A DNA stretch of 64,000 bases, taken from Erythrocercus mccallii (Eukaryota > Chordata > Aves > Passeriformes > Dicruridae). The first letter of the stretch is position 1; every line of letters starts with the position of its first letter. The DNA is taken from the NCBI GenBank assembly GCA_013397435.1, contig VZRG01000282.1, positions 535,003 to 599,002 of the forward strand. Direction: 5' to 3'. Of this stretch, positions 13,632 through 27,610 are shown one piece after another. A model generated the notes under the pieces. That model was not told where the DNA came from, did not search any database, and saw only the letters and a program-made list of their open reading frames with translations. Both the position numbers and the translations under genes were made by a program.

Positions 13632-15167
13632 CCAACCAAAGAAATACCCACAGTTCCCTCCCATGTGACCTAGTCTTGTGCTCAGTTAAATTTCAACTAT
13701 GCAAGGAAAATATGCTACCCAAGTTTGAGAAATTGAAATTCTCCTTGTTATCTCTTCACACCTTACTTCATGTCCCTTTGTGTCATGGCCCATCTGTGCC
13801 CTACAGGAAGGCACAAAAGCCACAAAATTTGGAATTGCCAGAAGGCTTCCTCCCTCCTCAGCCATTAGAGCCCACTGGAAGCCCCAGAGCGTGGGATTAA
13901 TGTAAATTAAGTGCGGAGCAAACAAACAGTGATCTTGTTACATCCAGCCACATCCTCTTTCCGTAGGGCAGGGGGATCATGGTGAAGCTAAAAGTGCAGC
14001 CTTTTTGTGTGAACAGACAACGAGAAAAAGACCTAGAGAGTCATTCCTTCCTTGGGAATGGGGCAGTTATAACATCTGTGCTTGTAGAGGCTGCCTCCTG
14101 TGGGATGACAGCACAAAGGTGAATACACAGAGCTCCTCCTCTCAGAAGTCAGAGCCAAACACATAGTAACATATTGGTTTTAAAAAGGAAAGTAAAAATA
14201 ATTTTCAAATATCTTCTGCACAATATTCAACTCACCAAAATCTATTTTAAACACAAAAAATACATATTTCTATTCTTCATATGCTACCCAATGTTCCTGA
14301 AGCTGCAATATACACCAGAATAGAGTGTAAACCATGGTTATAGTTTGAGTGATGGGGAAGATGCTCACAAATTTTCACAAGAGGTAAGAAGAAATAGTGC
14401 TACAATGTACCATGCACAGTGAGATGTAAAGCAAGATAATCAGCTTTGTCTGACACTCTTTTCACCTTTATATCCATAATTTGTCTTGGATCTAGTTTTG
14501 TCCAAGAGCCAAAATTATCACCAGTTGTAAAAAAGGTACTTCTCTTAAACTCAGTGGAGCTGTATCAAATAAAATTGATAAGCATGTCTCTTTCATTTAA
14601 ATATAATCAGATCAAATGTTAATAGGATATGTTTTAACACTACAAGACCTTTGAATACCATGTTTAGTAATTAATTTATTGATATTATTGGGAAAGAAAT
14701 ACTCAGATATGGTTCAAGGTATAATTTAGCCAACACCAGGATGCCTAAAATTATATCTACGCCAAAATTTCTTTTGTCAGAGTAAAAGGGGTTTATTTAG
14801 ACCCATACAGATAGCTTTGGATCTTCAAACAAAGAAAAAAAATGGCTCTATTGTGAATAATTGGTTTGCATATTTCTTATAAACTGTGGTGAAAATAGCT
14901 ACTTTGCAAGCTGTACCATAACATCATTATTAAAGTGCTCTGGTGAAAGCACAGTGAATAGAACCATGTATTTCTATTCAGCTAAAAGATGTGATTGATT
15001 CAAACGCTGGCACTGTAGATGAAAAGAAGGTTGAAAAGAAGTTGTGAAGGGATAAACAGTCAATATCCACATGAAACTGATTCAACAGAGGTGGTAGATT
15101 TCGGGTTGTACGCTCTCTTGGGACATTAGTGCCCCCAGTATCTCAGTCATGGGGGAGATACCTGGTC

Positions 15168-15540
15168 TGATTCTGGACAGGACAGGGCTAATTTTTGCAG
15201 CACCCAGGAAGGGCACAGCCAGAACCTTGGGGTTATTCACATCACCTCACACTAAGCCCAGGGGGGTGTACAGGGGGGTGTTTTTTCCAGTTTGCTGGAG
15301 GATGTGGTCAGGTAGTGCTGTATTCTGCTGGGTGAGCAATCACCTGTGAATCATTCACCTGCCTAGGACACTCTCTTTCTTACTAGCACTGGCATCATCA
15401 CTTTCCTTATCTCATTGTAATTTCTACTAAATTGTTATTATTTCAGCCCCATCTTTTACTTTTAGGTTCCTCCAATTCTCCTCTTCACCTTGCAACAAGG
15501 CAGGGAAGTGAGTCAGCAGTGAGTAGTCTGAGGTGTTCCA
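15168..15540 (+). mobile_element. Decayed solo LTR, avian ERVL-like endogenous retrovirus
   Basis: Several segments in the right order resemble the bird ERVL-type LTRs: GGACAGGACAGGGCTAATTT near 15175; a GGGCACAGCC block near 15211; GTTATTC followed by an AAGCCCAGGGGGG stretch with two G6 runs at 15254-15280; GGTGAGCAATC near 15331; and a T/A-rich segment ending in a TCTCC...GGGAAGTGAGTCAGCAG region near 15470-15525. No gag, pol or env sequence lies on either side, so it appears to be a solo LTR left by recombination. The TATA region and CpGs are eroded and no clear target-site duplication is visible, so both ends are approximate. It is a non-coding remnant. Family assignment rests on pattern memory, not an alignment. 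Confidence 0.7.
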
Positions 15541-17027
15541 GCATTATTGTTCCAGAACAATAAATCAGGATACCATACCTGAATTATGACAAGATTTTAA
15601 CTGTCTCATGACTATTAAACATGGAGAAATAATTCTTGTGGGATGGATGCAGCACTGGACTTGAGCGTGTAAGTACAATAAAATAAAAGGTGGGAAAAAA
15701 AAGTAAAAAGGTCAAAAAAGTGAAGGCTTCTTCATTTATTTGGAACCAGGTTATGGGAATGAGACATTATCAGTTAAGTGAAAATCTCATGTATTAGGCA
15801 AAAACATCTCTTCAGAACCTGTTCTAAGCAATTAGGCCAAATTTTGGATGATACTGACAGGTGCACAAACAGAAATCCAACAGGCTACAAATACTGACAG
15901 ATCCTGCCACGTTAGTGGAAGATCCAAGTAAGAATCAGAAAATGCCACCTAGCTTAATTATAAATTAATTGTCTGTTTAAGAAAGTAAAAAAGATGATAT
16001 CAATGCCCCTTGGAGAGCAAGTTGGTTAGTACAATACCAGCAGTAGAAGGAAAATTAAAACCTTTAGTAACAGAAGTCTCGAGGACTGTCAGTGGTTTAA
16101 GACTATGCTCCTACTGGTATTTTTCTTTTGTCATTGAACAACACAGGCAGCCCCAACCAGAAAGTATCCTGGAAAATAGAAATATCTGGTCAGAACCCAG
16201 ATCTCTTAAAAGTTCCTGATTTTCTCTTGAGTAGGATTAGTTTGGACAGTAAATCTATGACTTATAAAATAATATATTTTGATATATCAGGGCAGAAAAT
16301 CAGCTTAGAAAGAAATGCTGCATCATGGTTGTTCTGTAAATAAAATACGGTTTCCCTTTATAAAACAATCAGTTTATTGATGTAGAGGTTTTTCTTTGGC
16401 TTTTTTGTTTCGTTCTTTGACAGAAACAATTTCTTCTTTCTCTGGAGAATGGAAGTCACTAACAAGTGTGGTCATCTGTGGCATTACCATACAAGTCAAT
16501 AGTTTTAAGGAATATCAAAAATCCAATTTATTTTCAAATTAAAATGAGAAAAATAGTCAGAAAGTATTAGCATGAAATAGTGTTCTTAGATTGTATGTAG
16601 CTATGTAATGGAACTAATCAAATAGACTGAAGTATTTATTTAATTAATTGTTATTTGTTACATTATTACAGTTTTCATTCATGTAACAACATTAATTTTC
16701 ATAAAGCTGTAAAAGCTTTCAGTCCTACTGGGTAAAATCCTGTAAATATAATTCATTCTTAGAAGCACAATGTATTAACTTTGTTTTCTGATAGTGTTAA
16801 CTGTGTAACAGATTTCCAGTGTTCTTCTAACCCCTTAGGGCGTCTAAAGAGCTCCAGGAAACAAAGGTATCTTTCAGTACCTTCTGTTGTTTCTACAAGC
16901 ATTTAATATTTGATATAATATACATGCCCTAATAGCACATGAAACACCACAGCCTGGTGTGATCACGGCATACACCAGATACACAGTGCAGCGTCCTGTT
17001 TTTTCCTATTTTGTTTTTCTATTTGGT

Positions 17028-17085
17028 ATGCAAATCCACTCCGTGGTAACCTTATCCATGTGCTGCTTGTTCTGCTCATGCAAAT
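17028..17085 (+). promoter_or_regulatory. Pair of perfect POU octamer motifs, 50 bp apart
   Basis: ATGCAAAT occurs at 17028-17035 and again at 17078-17085 in the same orientation; a third copy is at 17583-17590. This is the exact octamer bound by POU-family factors (OCT1/2/4, BRN). The region between keeps two CpGs and looks non-repetitive. Occupancy is inference; a few octamers are expected by chance in 64 kb of AT-rich DNA. Confidence 0.35.
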
Positions 17086-18402
17086 CTTTGTAGATATCCT
17101 GGATTCTGATGCCATCTGCATCTGCTTACATTCCTTGCCTTTAACAAAGAATCAGGAGTTAGCTAGACAGATGGCAAAGCAAAACTATTATCAGAGATTA
17201 TCAGGAAAATATGCTATTTTAAAGACTTTAAAAAATGTAATCACCCTTATTCAGGCTACCATTAATACAGTAACATATTGTGCAATTACTGTCAGAGTTC
17301 CATCGCTTCAGTACAGACTGCATTACAGCAGAGTGGGAAGGAAAGATATTAAACTTTTTATGACATTCTTGATGGCCCTGTTTTATAGCAGTTCTACCAC
17401 TGAGGGATTGCAGTTATATTCAACTGATTTTGTTTAGTAATAACTGCACCACCTACTTAAAATCTCCTTTTGAGAGACTGCTAAATGGTACTTAGTTGAC
17501 ACTAACTGGACATTACTTACTGGACTCTACTTCTATTAAGAATCCATTTCCTCACCAGTTGCTGAAAGGAGAGGCATCATCCATGCAAATGCATGCATTA
17601 GTTGACCTGTGGTCAAATGCCCTGTGGAGGTGAGCAGGTGCAGCTTAAATTTACAGCTGTGAAGAAGCATTTCAAGACAAACCTTGTGCCAAAGAATTCA
17701 TCTTTAATATCTAATTTTAAAATGGTATATTTCAAAATCTGCATTAGTCAGCCTTGGACGTCATTGAAAAGAAATAGGCATTTGAGATTGACACATCAGA
17801 TCTATCTCAGATAACTGTACTGAAATGAGTCAATGTGAGAAAGTGCCCTATTGCTCTCCACTGATCATAAAAAGTGTCTTTGTAGAATTGTTAATCTAGT
17901 ATTGGACTCTTTGGTAAAAAATATATTGATAGTCTACCTGAGACATGTAAAATTTCAGTACCAAGATGTATGTCCTTTCCATATTTCAAAAAACTAGATG
18001 TTTTAAAATCAAAAATATACAGGTAAAGTCTTTTCCAGGGAAATATGAAAGGCTGGCATGAGGTTCCTCACACCTCAGACCAATGCATGACTTAAATATT
18101 CATCTCACCTTCCTTTGTATTGACTCAGTTGATGACTTAGTGTATACACCAGGACAAAGGCATGCAGCTTTTGCCATTTGTCTTGTAATTATAATTCTGA
18201 ATATGACGGACAACACATCACTTACACTGTTCTCCTTTTTAGGCAGAAGGCTATTGCAAACTTTATATTAAGCGCTGCGTATCATGAACTAACAGCAAAC
18301 ATTTATCTAAACTAATAAAAGTGAAAGAAAAACGCACCTCAAAGTGCATTCTCCTGAAGTTTTTGACCATCAAAGATGAAAAAAAATGTCAAAGGCCATG
18401 TT

Positions 18403-18440
18403 CTCTGTTGGACTTTCACTTTTATGCTCTGTTGGACTTT
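18403..18440. repeat. Two-copy partial tandem duplication, period 24
   Basis: The 14-mer CTCTGTTGGACTTT occurs at 18403-18416 and again at 18427-18440, consistent with a small local tandem duplication that has since diverged. Confidence 0.6.
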
Positions 18441-20947
18441 TAATGTGTCCTTATCCATTTAATTATCTAATTTGTATAAAATTCTTAGATGGACAGGATA
18501 AAATCAGTTCAAATTTGTAAAAGAATTAACCAAACAAGGTATAGAAGTGAGAAAAGAAATCAGAACTCCTGTAAGAACAGCTGCAGCCATCTGTCTTTAC
18601 AGAATTACTGAACAAGTTAGATCCTGTAACTTGACAAAGAAATCACAGATTTAGGTATCAAGCAATGAGAAGTATTTTACTAAGGTTAGGATATTTGGAA
18701 AACTGTGTACAAGTCACCAAGCTGTCAGCTGACAGATACCAGTGCAATTTTACTGTAGTCTGCGACCTCATACTAATTTATCCTAACTAAGAACATTCTA
18801 GAGTAAATCTAAATCCAGTAATTAAAAATATAATTTAATAGTTTGTCAAATTCTCCTCATTTTGTTTCTTAATTATTCTCCTGGTATAGACAAGTTAACA
18901 GAAAAAAGCCATTATCACAAGTCTTTTGGAGTTGTAATTAATTTATTTCCCCCAGCGTATTACTAAACCCATTTTCTCTAATACTTCTTTAGCCTTCTTA
19001 CATTTCAAAGGCCTTTCTCATTGTCCTTCTGCTGGCAAAGATGCCCCTCTTGGCTCTTTTTGCTGTTTACCTTCAATCATTTTCTTAGTTTCTCACCCCT
19101 TTTTCTTTTTTTTTGTGCTCCTCTGCTCTTTGCAGAATAATTAATTCTGTTTTGTACATCAGAAGTACATTTCAAATCATTTCGCTTCAACCTATTTTTC
19201 TTCCTGGCTAGTTAAAGCTTTTGAATATATCCAGGGTTTGTGACCTCAGAAAACAGTACCTCTTCATGAATGGAGATGATGGCTCTTACAGGTTGTATTT
19301 CAAACCCTGTCAATCCTAGATAAGTGAAACTAACTGTACAGCAGACACATGTGAGCCAGTTACACCTTTGCCTATAGAACTTTCACATCACTTGGTGATT
19401 TTAATTTGGAAAAGGATTCAACAGCTACAGGTGCTGTGTTTGTATGGATTTGACTACATTTACATCAGCTTATTTAAATAAGTAATTTTTTGCATAGAGA
19501 TAAACATAAAGAAAATAAACAGCTCTTTTTAGTATAATTGTTGTTCTGCAGTATTGATTGTCTCCCTGCTTTTAACGTTATGTAGTGTGACAGGACTCTT
19601 AGGAGAATTACAAAGTCCTAAAACTTATTATTCATTAATTCATATTAGGTCTTGCAATTTCTTATCCATAAATAAATAAATGAGAGTTCTGTCTCTTCTT
19701 AAGGGCAATGTTCCATGTGTATTATTCGTACACTTGCAGATAGAGATCTATTTTTTTTTTATAGAAACCAAATGTTTTCAAATGTCCCTGACCTTGCAAA
19801 ATCTGCTATCAGCAAGGTAGGTTAGATTGTTATTTCCTATGGATTTGTAGTCATAACACTGAGTGATAGAATAAAAACTCAATTGTATCAGTATTTGTCT
19901 AAATAGAGAACAAAATTTTCATCTCCCCAAGTTTGAACAGAAGGGCCAACACACAGAGAAGTCAGAAATATATATTTAGTTTGATTTAATTATGTTATTT
20001 CTATTAAATGTGCTTAGCACATCATGTTTAGTGTTCTTCAGAATTAATATGGCTTTGGTAGAATGGCATCAATGTATTTTAAATTAAAAACACTTTTTTT
20101 GTGATTATCCTTAAAAATGCATTTAATTGCTGCTCCATTTTGTTCTCTTATCATTCAAGTGTTACCTCAAGAGCACTAACTCAAAGCTCTTGTGTTACCA
20201 TCATCTAAAATCATATAGCTTTAGAGAACAGAATCATTCTGTTTATCAAAAAGAAGCCTTTTCAAAATTTTCAGGCAGAAAAAAATAATCATGAAAGCAC
20301 AGAGGTGAGAGATGGAAAAAGACCTATTTAACATATTCTCACTCTCTATAACTGCAGTGTTTTCCTGTACAGTCTTTTATTTTATCTTGTTTAGATTTAA
20401 GTCTCTTCAGGCTTCCTATTCAATTTTCACTGGGAAACTATTTCAGTATCAATCTGCACCTCAGGAAATTTTCTCCAATGTTCCACTTATGTTTATATTA
20501 CATAAAATGACAAATATAAAATGCTTTTTGGTAAGCAACTTACATATGTTATTTTCTTAATCTTATTCAGACATTGTTGGAAGAGGAGGTCGAATGGGGG
20601 AAAAATATATTCATGAGCATGGTTCCTAACACTGATTAAATTATTGCACATTTGTGTCTCTTTGTATAAGGGTTTCCATAAAGATATTTTGTATTTTGAT
20701 ATTTGTGGTTGGATGCTGGAATATTAGTTGACAGAAAAAAGGCACGGGGCATGAGACTGAGGAAACCAAGGATTCACAGTGTGATACTCTGAGTGTCGTT
20801 TTCTGCAGAAATAGTTTTGTGAAGGAGTAGGCCAGACAGAAGAAGCTGATGCAGTAGGAGGCAAGCCCATATGTGTAGCCTACTACAGTGATGCTTCATG
20901 TGCATAAGGAAAAGGGTTATAAGGATAAGGAAGCAAATGAACAAATC

Positions 20948-20968
20948 GGGGGGGGGGAGGGGGAAGGG
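20948..20968 (+). repeat. G-rich run, possible G-quadruplex
   Basis: Ten Gs, then A, five Gs, AA and three Gs. The run can supply four G-triplets with very short loops, so a quadruplex on the + strand is plausible. It is isolated in AT-rich DNA. Confidence 0.6.
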
Positions 20969-23900
20969 ATATTTTACTGAAAAAATATTCCCTTTTTTAT
21001 GCTCAAAAACCTAGAAAATCCAGAATGCTTTAAAAAATAGCATTTTAATCTTTCAATTTCTAAGATTTATTTCCCATCCAATTTCTTAACTGAAAGCTGC
21101 AGTTTTATGTGAAACTGACAATCAAAGCAGTTAACAGAACCTGAAGAATATCTGATTTAGATAACAGGTCATGATGAATCAGCTGTAGCTTCCACTTGAC
21201 AGGTCAGTACATGAAATACATCTTGATGACATATATGATCTGGTGAATTATTAAAAAATTCACACAGAAAAATTGTGTTTGTTGTAGTAAAGCATGCTGT
21301 ACTTCAGCTGTCCATTGTTTCTTGTGAGCAAACTATCCAGGTCTCAGATTGATAATGTGGTTATATGTTTCTGAAAATATATATAATTTTCCATAAATAC
21401 AAAAATTCTGGATAGATGTAATATGTAACTACAAATCCTTACATGTGGGATGATGATGTAAGTTAATATTCATGCTGTGTGCTGTTATTTTTAGCATCAT
21501 AGATCATGGCTGCTATAAGTAGGTATGCAGCACAGTGCAAAGGAACCCGATCACAACTTTCTGCAGAAAAGATTTAAAGAGGAATATTCCAAGCTTTTTG
21601 CTCTGCTTGCATTCTATTTTTAGAGTTGGTTTAGTTACAAGATAAAATGGACACCTGCTTTGGAAAAAGTCTTTGTGTAATTCTAGAGTGTAGGAATGGA
21701 ACAGCTGTGTTGACTGTACTGAAAAAAGTAGGGCATCCAAGAAAATTTCACATAGATTCATACTTTGCACTTGGTTTGTTTTTTGAAACTCAGGTTTAGA
21801 AACTTTAAAGTTCAAATAACTTTAATGCTAAATAAAACTGGCATGCAGTGCAATACTAGCAGTTATTGTTCAGGAATGTTAGAGTCCTTTGCAGGTATTG
21901 AAAGCTGAGGAATTCACACAAAAGATGCCAGATTTCCTACAGACTACATTAAAAGAAGTTTGCTTTCAAAGCAGGAAGAGAGTACAAATGAGAGTTGTGA
22001 GAAAAGGAACCAGTGAGTCTCACAGCTCCTTGTCTAATTGCCCATGCTGATCTGTGACCAATGGGTGAAGCACAGCTGGTAAAAAGCGTAAAACAGATTT
22101 GTTACCAGTGGTCAGTCATTCAGACATCTAAGGCTGCTGTAAGTGCAGCAACTGAACATCCAGGTGACTCCCTGAAAACGTGACATTAGTTGTAGATTAC
22201 AGAGCACAAAACTCTCGTCACTGCTGATTTCAAAAAAATATTAGCAAAAGGAAACCTGAATTCTGAGTAGTCTTGCATACATCAAACTGTAACGTGCCGT
22301 GACTGGGCTGTTATGTATTGCTCACTACCCTTTCTGCTGTGCTGAATTCCATCATTTGACATGACATATTGGCAGATATTCCACTGTTCAACCAAGAACT
22401 TAATGTACCATTCAAATTTCTATTCAAATGAGGCTGAATTAGAAGATGAAGATGTATTTCCATGGAAAAAAACAAATGTCCAACAGCTGGCCAGAAACTA
22501 CAGCTATAGTTGCCCAATGACAGAATTTTGCACAGAAAAGTTCTAGATATTCTCACTTTACTGGCTGGAAAGACGGAGATGAAGTAAAAGACATAAGTTA
22601 CTTTAAATTTCCAGCTATTTCCCTAAAGATAAACATGTGCAGTGTAAGACTCAGAAGTACAATGAATGTTCTACACTCAAATATTTTCCTGTGGCTTTGT
22701 TGGTGTCAAGCATTTTATAAACAGGTCACGTAGGGAGTTCCACATATGCACCAGACATCTGGTTCATCTGAAACTGGAGTGTTCTGAAAGTTGTATTCAC
22801 CAGGAACTTTACATCAGTCAATTAACTTGCAACTGCTCTCTAGTAAATGCTCTTAATAAAAGAATGTGTGCATATTTTTCATCATGGACCTCGTTTTTTG
22901 GGGGGTTTTTTTAGGCTGAATGCAGTTTATATAATGAAATGTTCTGTTTCCATGACAGTACACCTGTCTGTACTTTCAAAATACTCTTTCTAATAAAAAC
23001 AAAACAAAACAAGGAAAACCACAACAACTCAATACTCCCCTTAAAAAAGAAATGCAAAAAACCCAGAAAACCCTCAAACCCCAAACTTTCAAGTAGAACA
23101 GACATATTTTGTATCACTTCATGTATGAATTGTTGTTTGATTTTGGAGAGTCTTTTGATCACATTCTAAGGTACATTCTTGATAATGATACATCTTTATC
23201 AAAAGAAAGTTTTCACCTTGAATTCTTGAAGATTGGAAGGTGGACTTCTTACATCACATATTATTCTTCAAATTATTTAATCATGGAACAAGTCATCCTT
23301 GGGTCTGATAAATCTTGAGTACAAATTGTAATAAATCACAATTTGGATATTTAAAAATAAAATAAAATGGAATACTCAATCGCATATTTGTAGATGTTTA
23401 GGTGATTGTACGACAGGAGCACTTTCTTCCATTTCCTGCTCACACACTTGTGTGTTTCTTCTGCAGGAGAGGAGCTGGGACTGAATGTCCCCCCACATCT
23501 TCCTTGACCTCACAGAGCTTTGGCTTCAGCTTCTTAATCTTTCTGCTGCAAAAGCAAAAAGTTCTCTGAGGAGCTGGAATTAAATAGGAGTAAATCTTCT
23601 TCGACCTTCAATGTCTTAGGTCTCAGTAGATAGTGTGCCTGTTTGCATGTTCTCTCTATATGGAGCAGGATCTGATGATTCAAACGAATTCTAATTATTT
23701 TACTATTATCACCATATAAGTTGACAGAACACATTAGTAGAAGTCTGTGTTGCTAATCATTGCTAGCCCTTAATCTCACTAGAGGAGTAGTACCCACCTG
23801 AGCATTATTCTTACTGTTTATCATCAATGCAAATGTATTTTTATTTTTGTACCTCTACCCCTCTGAAAAGTGGTGTGAACAGATTTTTTAAATCTCAGTT

Positions 23901-26900
23901 ATGTGTATTAATTAGAAAATCAATATTACCATTGAATTTCCTCTGAAAGGATGTGTTGGCCTGCCTGTTCTGGAGAGACTGTCCTTCCAGTCCCTCAAAG
24001 TGATTGTCTGTGTATTCCTTATGATTTCTTGCAGAAAAATAAAAACCTCACTGTATAGAGCTGGGGTGCCAAGTTAGATACCACAAGTTGGAAGATCAAT
24101 TCTAGCAGATGCACATATCTTCTCAGATAACCATTGTTCTCAGTTTCAAACTGAACACTGTACCTGAAATGGCTAAAAAAGCAGCAAATGAAAATCACTT
24201 GAAGAAAATACTCTGGAGTGTGCTCTCTATTGCTTCTGAACTATACCAGGCAGCAGTCTCTCTTCTCTTACTGCGCTATATCTTTCATAATCCCCTTTAG
24301 ATCAAGTTTTTAAAGGATATTGTGTGTTTAGAAGGAAGGCTTCTAAAATTTAATAAATGTTGCTGGGCTTTTTGTAAATCTAATATCATCTGTTATCTCA
24401 GTTTCAAAGGGCAGAGAGAAAAGCTGCTGTTACCAGCTGGAATCTCTGACTTTTAAAACTAAAAGGTAACTGAGCCCACATTCCTTATACAGGTCAGGGA
24501 AACGGGATACTATTGTAGCTCTGGTTAAAAAGCATCAGAGGGGGAACTGAAGAGGCACCAAGTGAATTTTTCCTACATTCTTTCGTTAACTGTCAAAGTG
24601 ATTTGTAACAATTCAGACAATGACAGTCTTCCTCATTAAACTAAGCATTGGACTCAGTCAAAAATACCCTGCCTTTACTATTATTCTCCATGCTATGGTC
24701 AGTGTTTTCCACGTCAAAAGGTATAACTAAAACAAGGTTTGAAAAAAGAAGTAATGCCTTTTAGGAAGCTGACTGAAATGTTACAATACTTGTTCTTTCA
24801 AATCATTATAGTGACTGCAGCATTTCTATCACTACTGTGATAGTGAAAGATACCACACAAAAGATTCCTCCCAAATGAAAGTTGTAACGACAGATGGAAG
24901 TCTGCTTCAGAAAGAGATGTTTGAGGTATTTTCTGCATGTAATGTGACTTTCTGGACTGTATTAAAATATGAATATGAAAAACATAATTAAGGTTTGCTA
25001 TTCTAAAGTTTCTTCCCGGTTCCTATTGTAATAGATACATTCACACAGCCTTAGGCATGCTCTTGTGCAGACAAAGCGATGTGCTGTACTGAACTGACAA
25101 AACCACCTCAGTAAATACATTTCCATGGGCCTTAGCAGACTTTGGATTATAAAGCACTTATAGCTTCCCTATTGAACTCAGAGCTCCTGTGAGATGATAC
25201 TGTAATCATTCATATTTTCAGAGAGCGAAAGGAGAAGGGAGATAATGAGGATGGGCTACATTTCCACATTAATCATCAAAACATCTCAAGCTTCTTCAAA
25301 ACTCTGTGGAGAAATAGGCACATCTGGAAGGTAGGTCCACAGACAGCATCTAAAAATGCTAACAGATTGTCCCTCTAGAATTGCTTCTTTCTAGTCCCAT
25401 TGGTAATTGAGGGCCATAGAAAACAAATTCAAAGATTTTAGAGGTCAGTTTAAGTGAGAGAAATTCTAACTAAACATAAGTCATCATAGTTCTATCCTGT
25501 CTAATTACCTCTTTCAAAATCCAAATTTTACAATTATTTATGTTTTTAAGCTATTTTTTTAATGCAAACCAGTATCACGTTGAAAAGCTTGTCCCACTTT
25601 TTGGAGCCCTGCAGTTGATTTTTAAAATGTTCCATCACCATTGAAAATTTCTCATTTTAAGCTTTTGACTGTTATTCTTTCTTTACACCTTTTCTTACTA
25701 TAAGAAATAATTATTTTCCTGCGTTGCACAGGAATTTCTACTAGAAAACTTGACATAGGCTTTCAACTCTCTGCTCTGCATTTTAGCTATCTAAAGAAAA
25801 GCTAATGGAATCTGTCCAAAAGGAGGATGTCAGCCCTTTGATACCACTGAATGATGTTTTTGGCCTTTGGTCTAAGAATCTTGGACTTTGTTGATCTGGT
25901 TGTTCCTAAGAGGGGTTTGCATCCAAATGTTGACCCCATACAACCTTTCATAGCTTGTGAATTGACAAAATCGTAGTACAGGATTGTATGGTTCCTCTTA
26001 ATTAATTTGCCATTATATTGCCACAGTTTTGAGATAGAAAAAGATTTTTAGTTCTTTATTCATTTTCTAATATCTGTCCCTTGGCTGCAGTCCTGAAGTT
26101 AATGCTCACTAATAATGTGTTCTTTGTCTGCCCAGTTACCAGGGTCACCCTTTTTCAAGAGGTCTCCAGAATGTAGAAATGATTCTTCAGTCACTTCTTT
26201 TCTTTTTAACAGAGACTTTTCCTATGTTCCTTTTTCCTTTGTAGCCTACAGCTCAGATTTTTTGCTCTGCCAATTTTTTATTTGCTGTGCAATCTGATTC
26301 TTCAGTCATTAGAGAGTGAACTTTGCATTTGATTGTTTTAATAGACAAAGTCACAGTAGAAAATGGTATAAATAATCCTAGCCAGAGAGTATCTTGATCT
26401 GACTTTAGTTTATACATAACCACCAAAATATTTAAGTTACATCACTGAGAGTTGCAAGGAGATTAGGACGAGTATGGGCTTATAAAAAAGAAAAGAAATT
26501 ACAACTAAAACCATTATCCAGAATGAGGTATTCTGGTTATCTCAGTGGAGAAGAGATATAAATAAATGTTTGTTTTCAGTAGAATATTGATTTTTTTTTT
26601 TAATTTTTTTTCCATTTAAAAACAAAAACCTACAAAATCTAGGAAATATCTTTTCCATCCAGGAACTGAAATATTCTAAAGTTTGTACACAGTTGGAAAA
26701 TTAAAGGAGTGAGAGCATAAAATGAAACAGTTCTTTAGATTTTGTGACCAGACTTTGGGCCATGTCATGGCAATCTATGTGGTTTCACTCAATGTTGTAC
26801 TATGATGAGAGAAAAAGATCTTGAAGTGGAGTCTGAAAAAACCCTAGTTATGGTAAAAAATATTATTTTCAATAGTCTGAGGAAGACTGTAATCCATTTG

Positions 26901-27436
26901 TAAAGGAAATGCTTTGCTTTTCAAATACAGTGCATATATTTAGCTTTCTAAAACAGCTTTCTTTCATCCACTGAGCTATTCTGTTCACCTTTAAAAACAG
27001 TATGTTCACAATGATTTTTCTTAAATTCACAATGTAGAGTATCAAAACTTATAATTATACATTTCCTTGGGCATAAGTTATGCCTGTCATTTGGTGATGA
27101 AGAGCCTAACAGAACTTCACATCTTCAGACAATAATAAAAGGAAAAAATATAATGTTTCTGGAGTTCAGCATTATAACTTGATAAAAAAAAGTATTTCCA
27201 CATGGCAAGGACCTGAAGTCCTACTCACAGGTTTCCTACTGGGATGCATTCAAAAGCCTTCAGAGTACTTCATGAACTTTAAATTTCATCTGACCTACAT
27301 CTCTGCATTAAATGCCCTTGATCTTTTAGAAGCTTCCCATTCCCTTTCATTATAAAACCCCACCAATCCATTGGACATATCTATCCTTTCCATAAGGCAA
27401 CATAATCTAAAATATGCACCAGTAACCTGCTAAATT

Positions 27437-27610
27437 CAAAGAATCTCAGATTCCAAGATTTGTTTGGATTGGAAGGGACCTTAAACATTGTCTTGCTCCA
27501 TGCCATGGCCAGGGAGGAACACCTTCCACTGGACCAGGTTGTTCAAAACCCCATCCAACCTGGCCTTGAGGACTTACAGGAATGGGACATCACAAGTATC
27601 CACAATTTCA
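27437..27610 (-). mobile_element. CR1 LINE fragment, 3' end
   Basis: Read on the + strand it carries the reverse complement of the avian CR1 3' region: an AGAATCTCAGATT end, GGATTGGAAGGGACCTTAAA, then GCCATGGCCAGGGAGGAACA, CACCTTCCACTGGACCAGGT, CCCATCCAACCTGGCCTTGA and a worn AATGGGACATC segment. The element therefore lies on the minus strand with its 3' end at the left. It is about 175 bases, heavily 5'-truncated as most CR1 copies are, and non-coding. Confidence 0.92.

Larger units (their letters stand above)
6364..15167. other. Unique non-coding DNA with several richer blocks
   Basis: No gene is recognised. A short AAC/AAT microsatellite lies at 8307-8330 and a 15-base A run at 11243-11257. 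Three blocks have higher sequence complexity, keep some CpGs and could be conserved elements: about 7440-7640, 8870-9250 (the most GC-rich part of this stretch, with open frames under 100 codons that match nothing I know) and 10870-11170. An 11-bp perfect hairpin is at 9769-9795 and an RFX-like motif cluster at 13511-13631. The longest open frame, 13517-13900 (+, 127 codons), looks like chance: it has low-complexity hydrophobic and proline-rich sections and no domain. Confidence 0.65.
15541..27436. other. Unique AT-rich non-coding DNA
   Basis: No gene, RNA or further transposon is recognised. Contents: a homeodomain-like AT-rich patch (TTTAATTAATTG and TTACATTATTAC) near 16635-16680, the octamer cluster at 17028-17590, a 24-base-period partial duplication at 18403-18440, a G-rich run at 20948-20968, T/G homopolymer runs near 22893-22913 and T-rich runs at 26591-26611. 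Open frames reach 125 codons (17060-17437, +) without any recognisable domain. Confidence 0.65.

Noticed and set aside
13517..13900. 127-codon plus-strand open frame
   Set aside because: No domain and an overlapping minus-strand frame; treated as chance.
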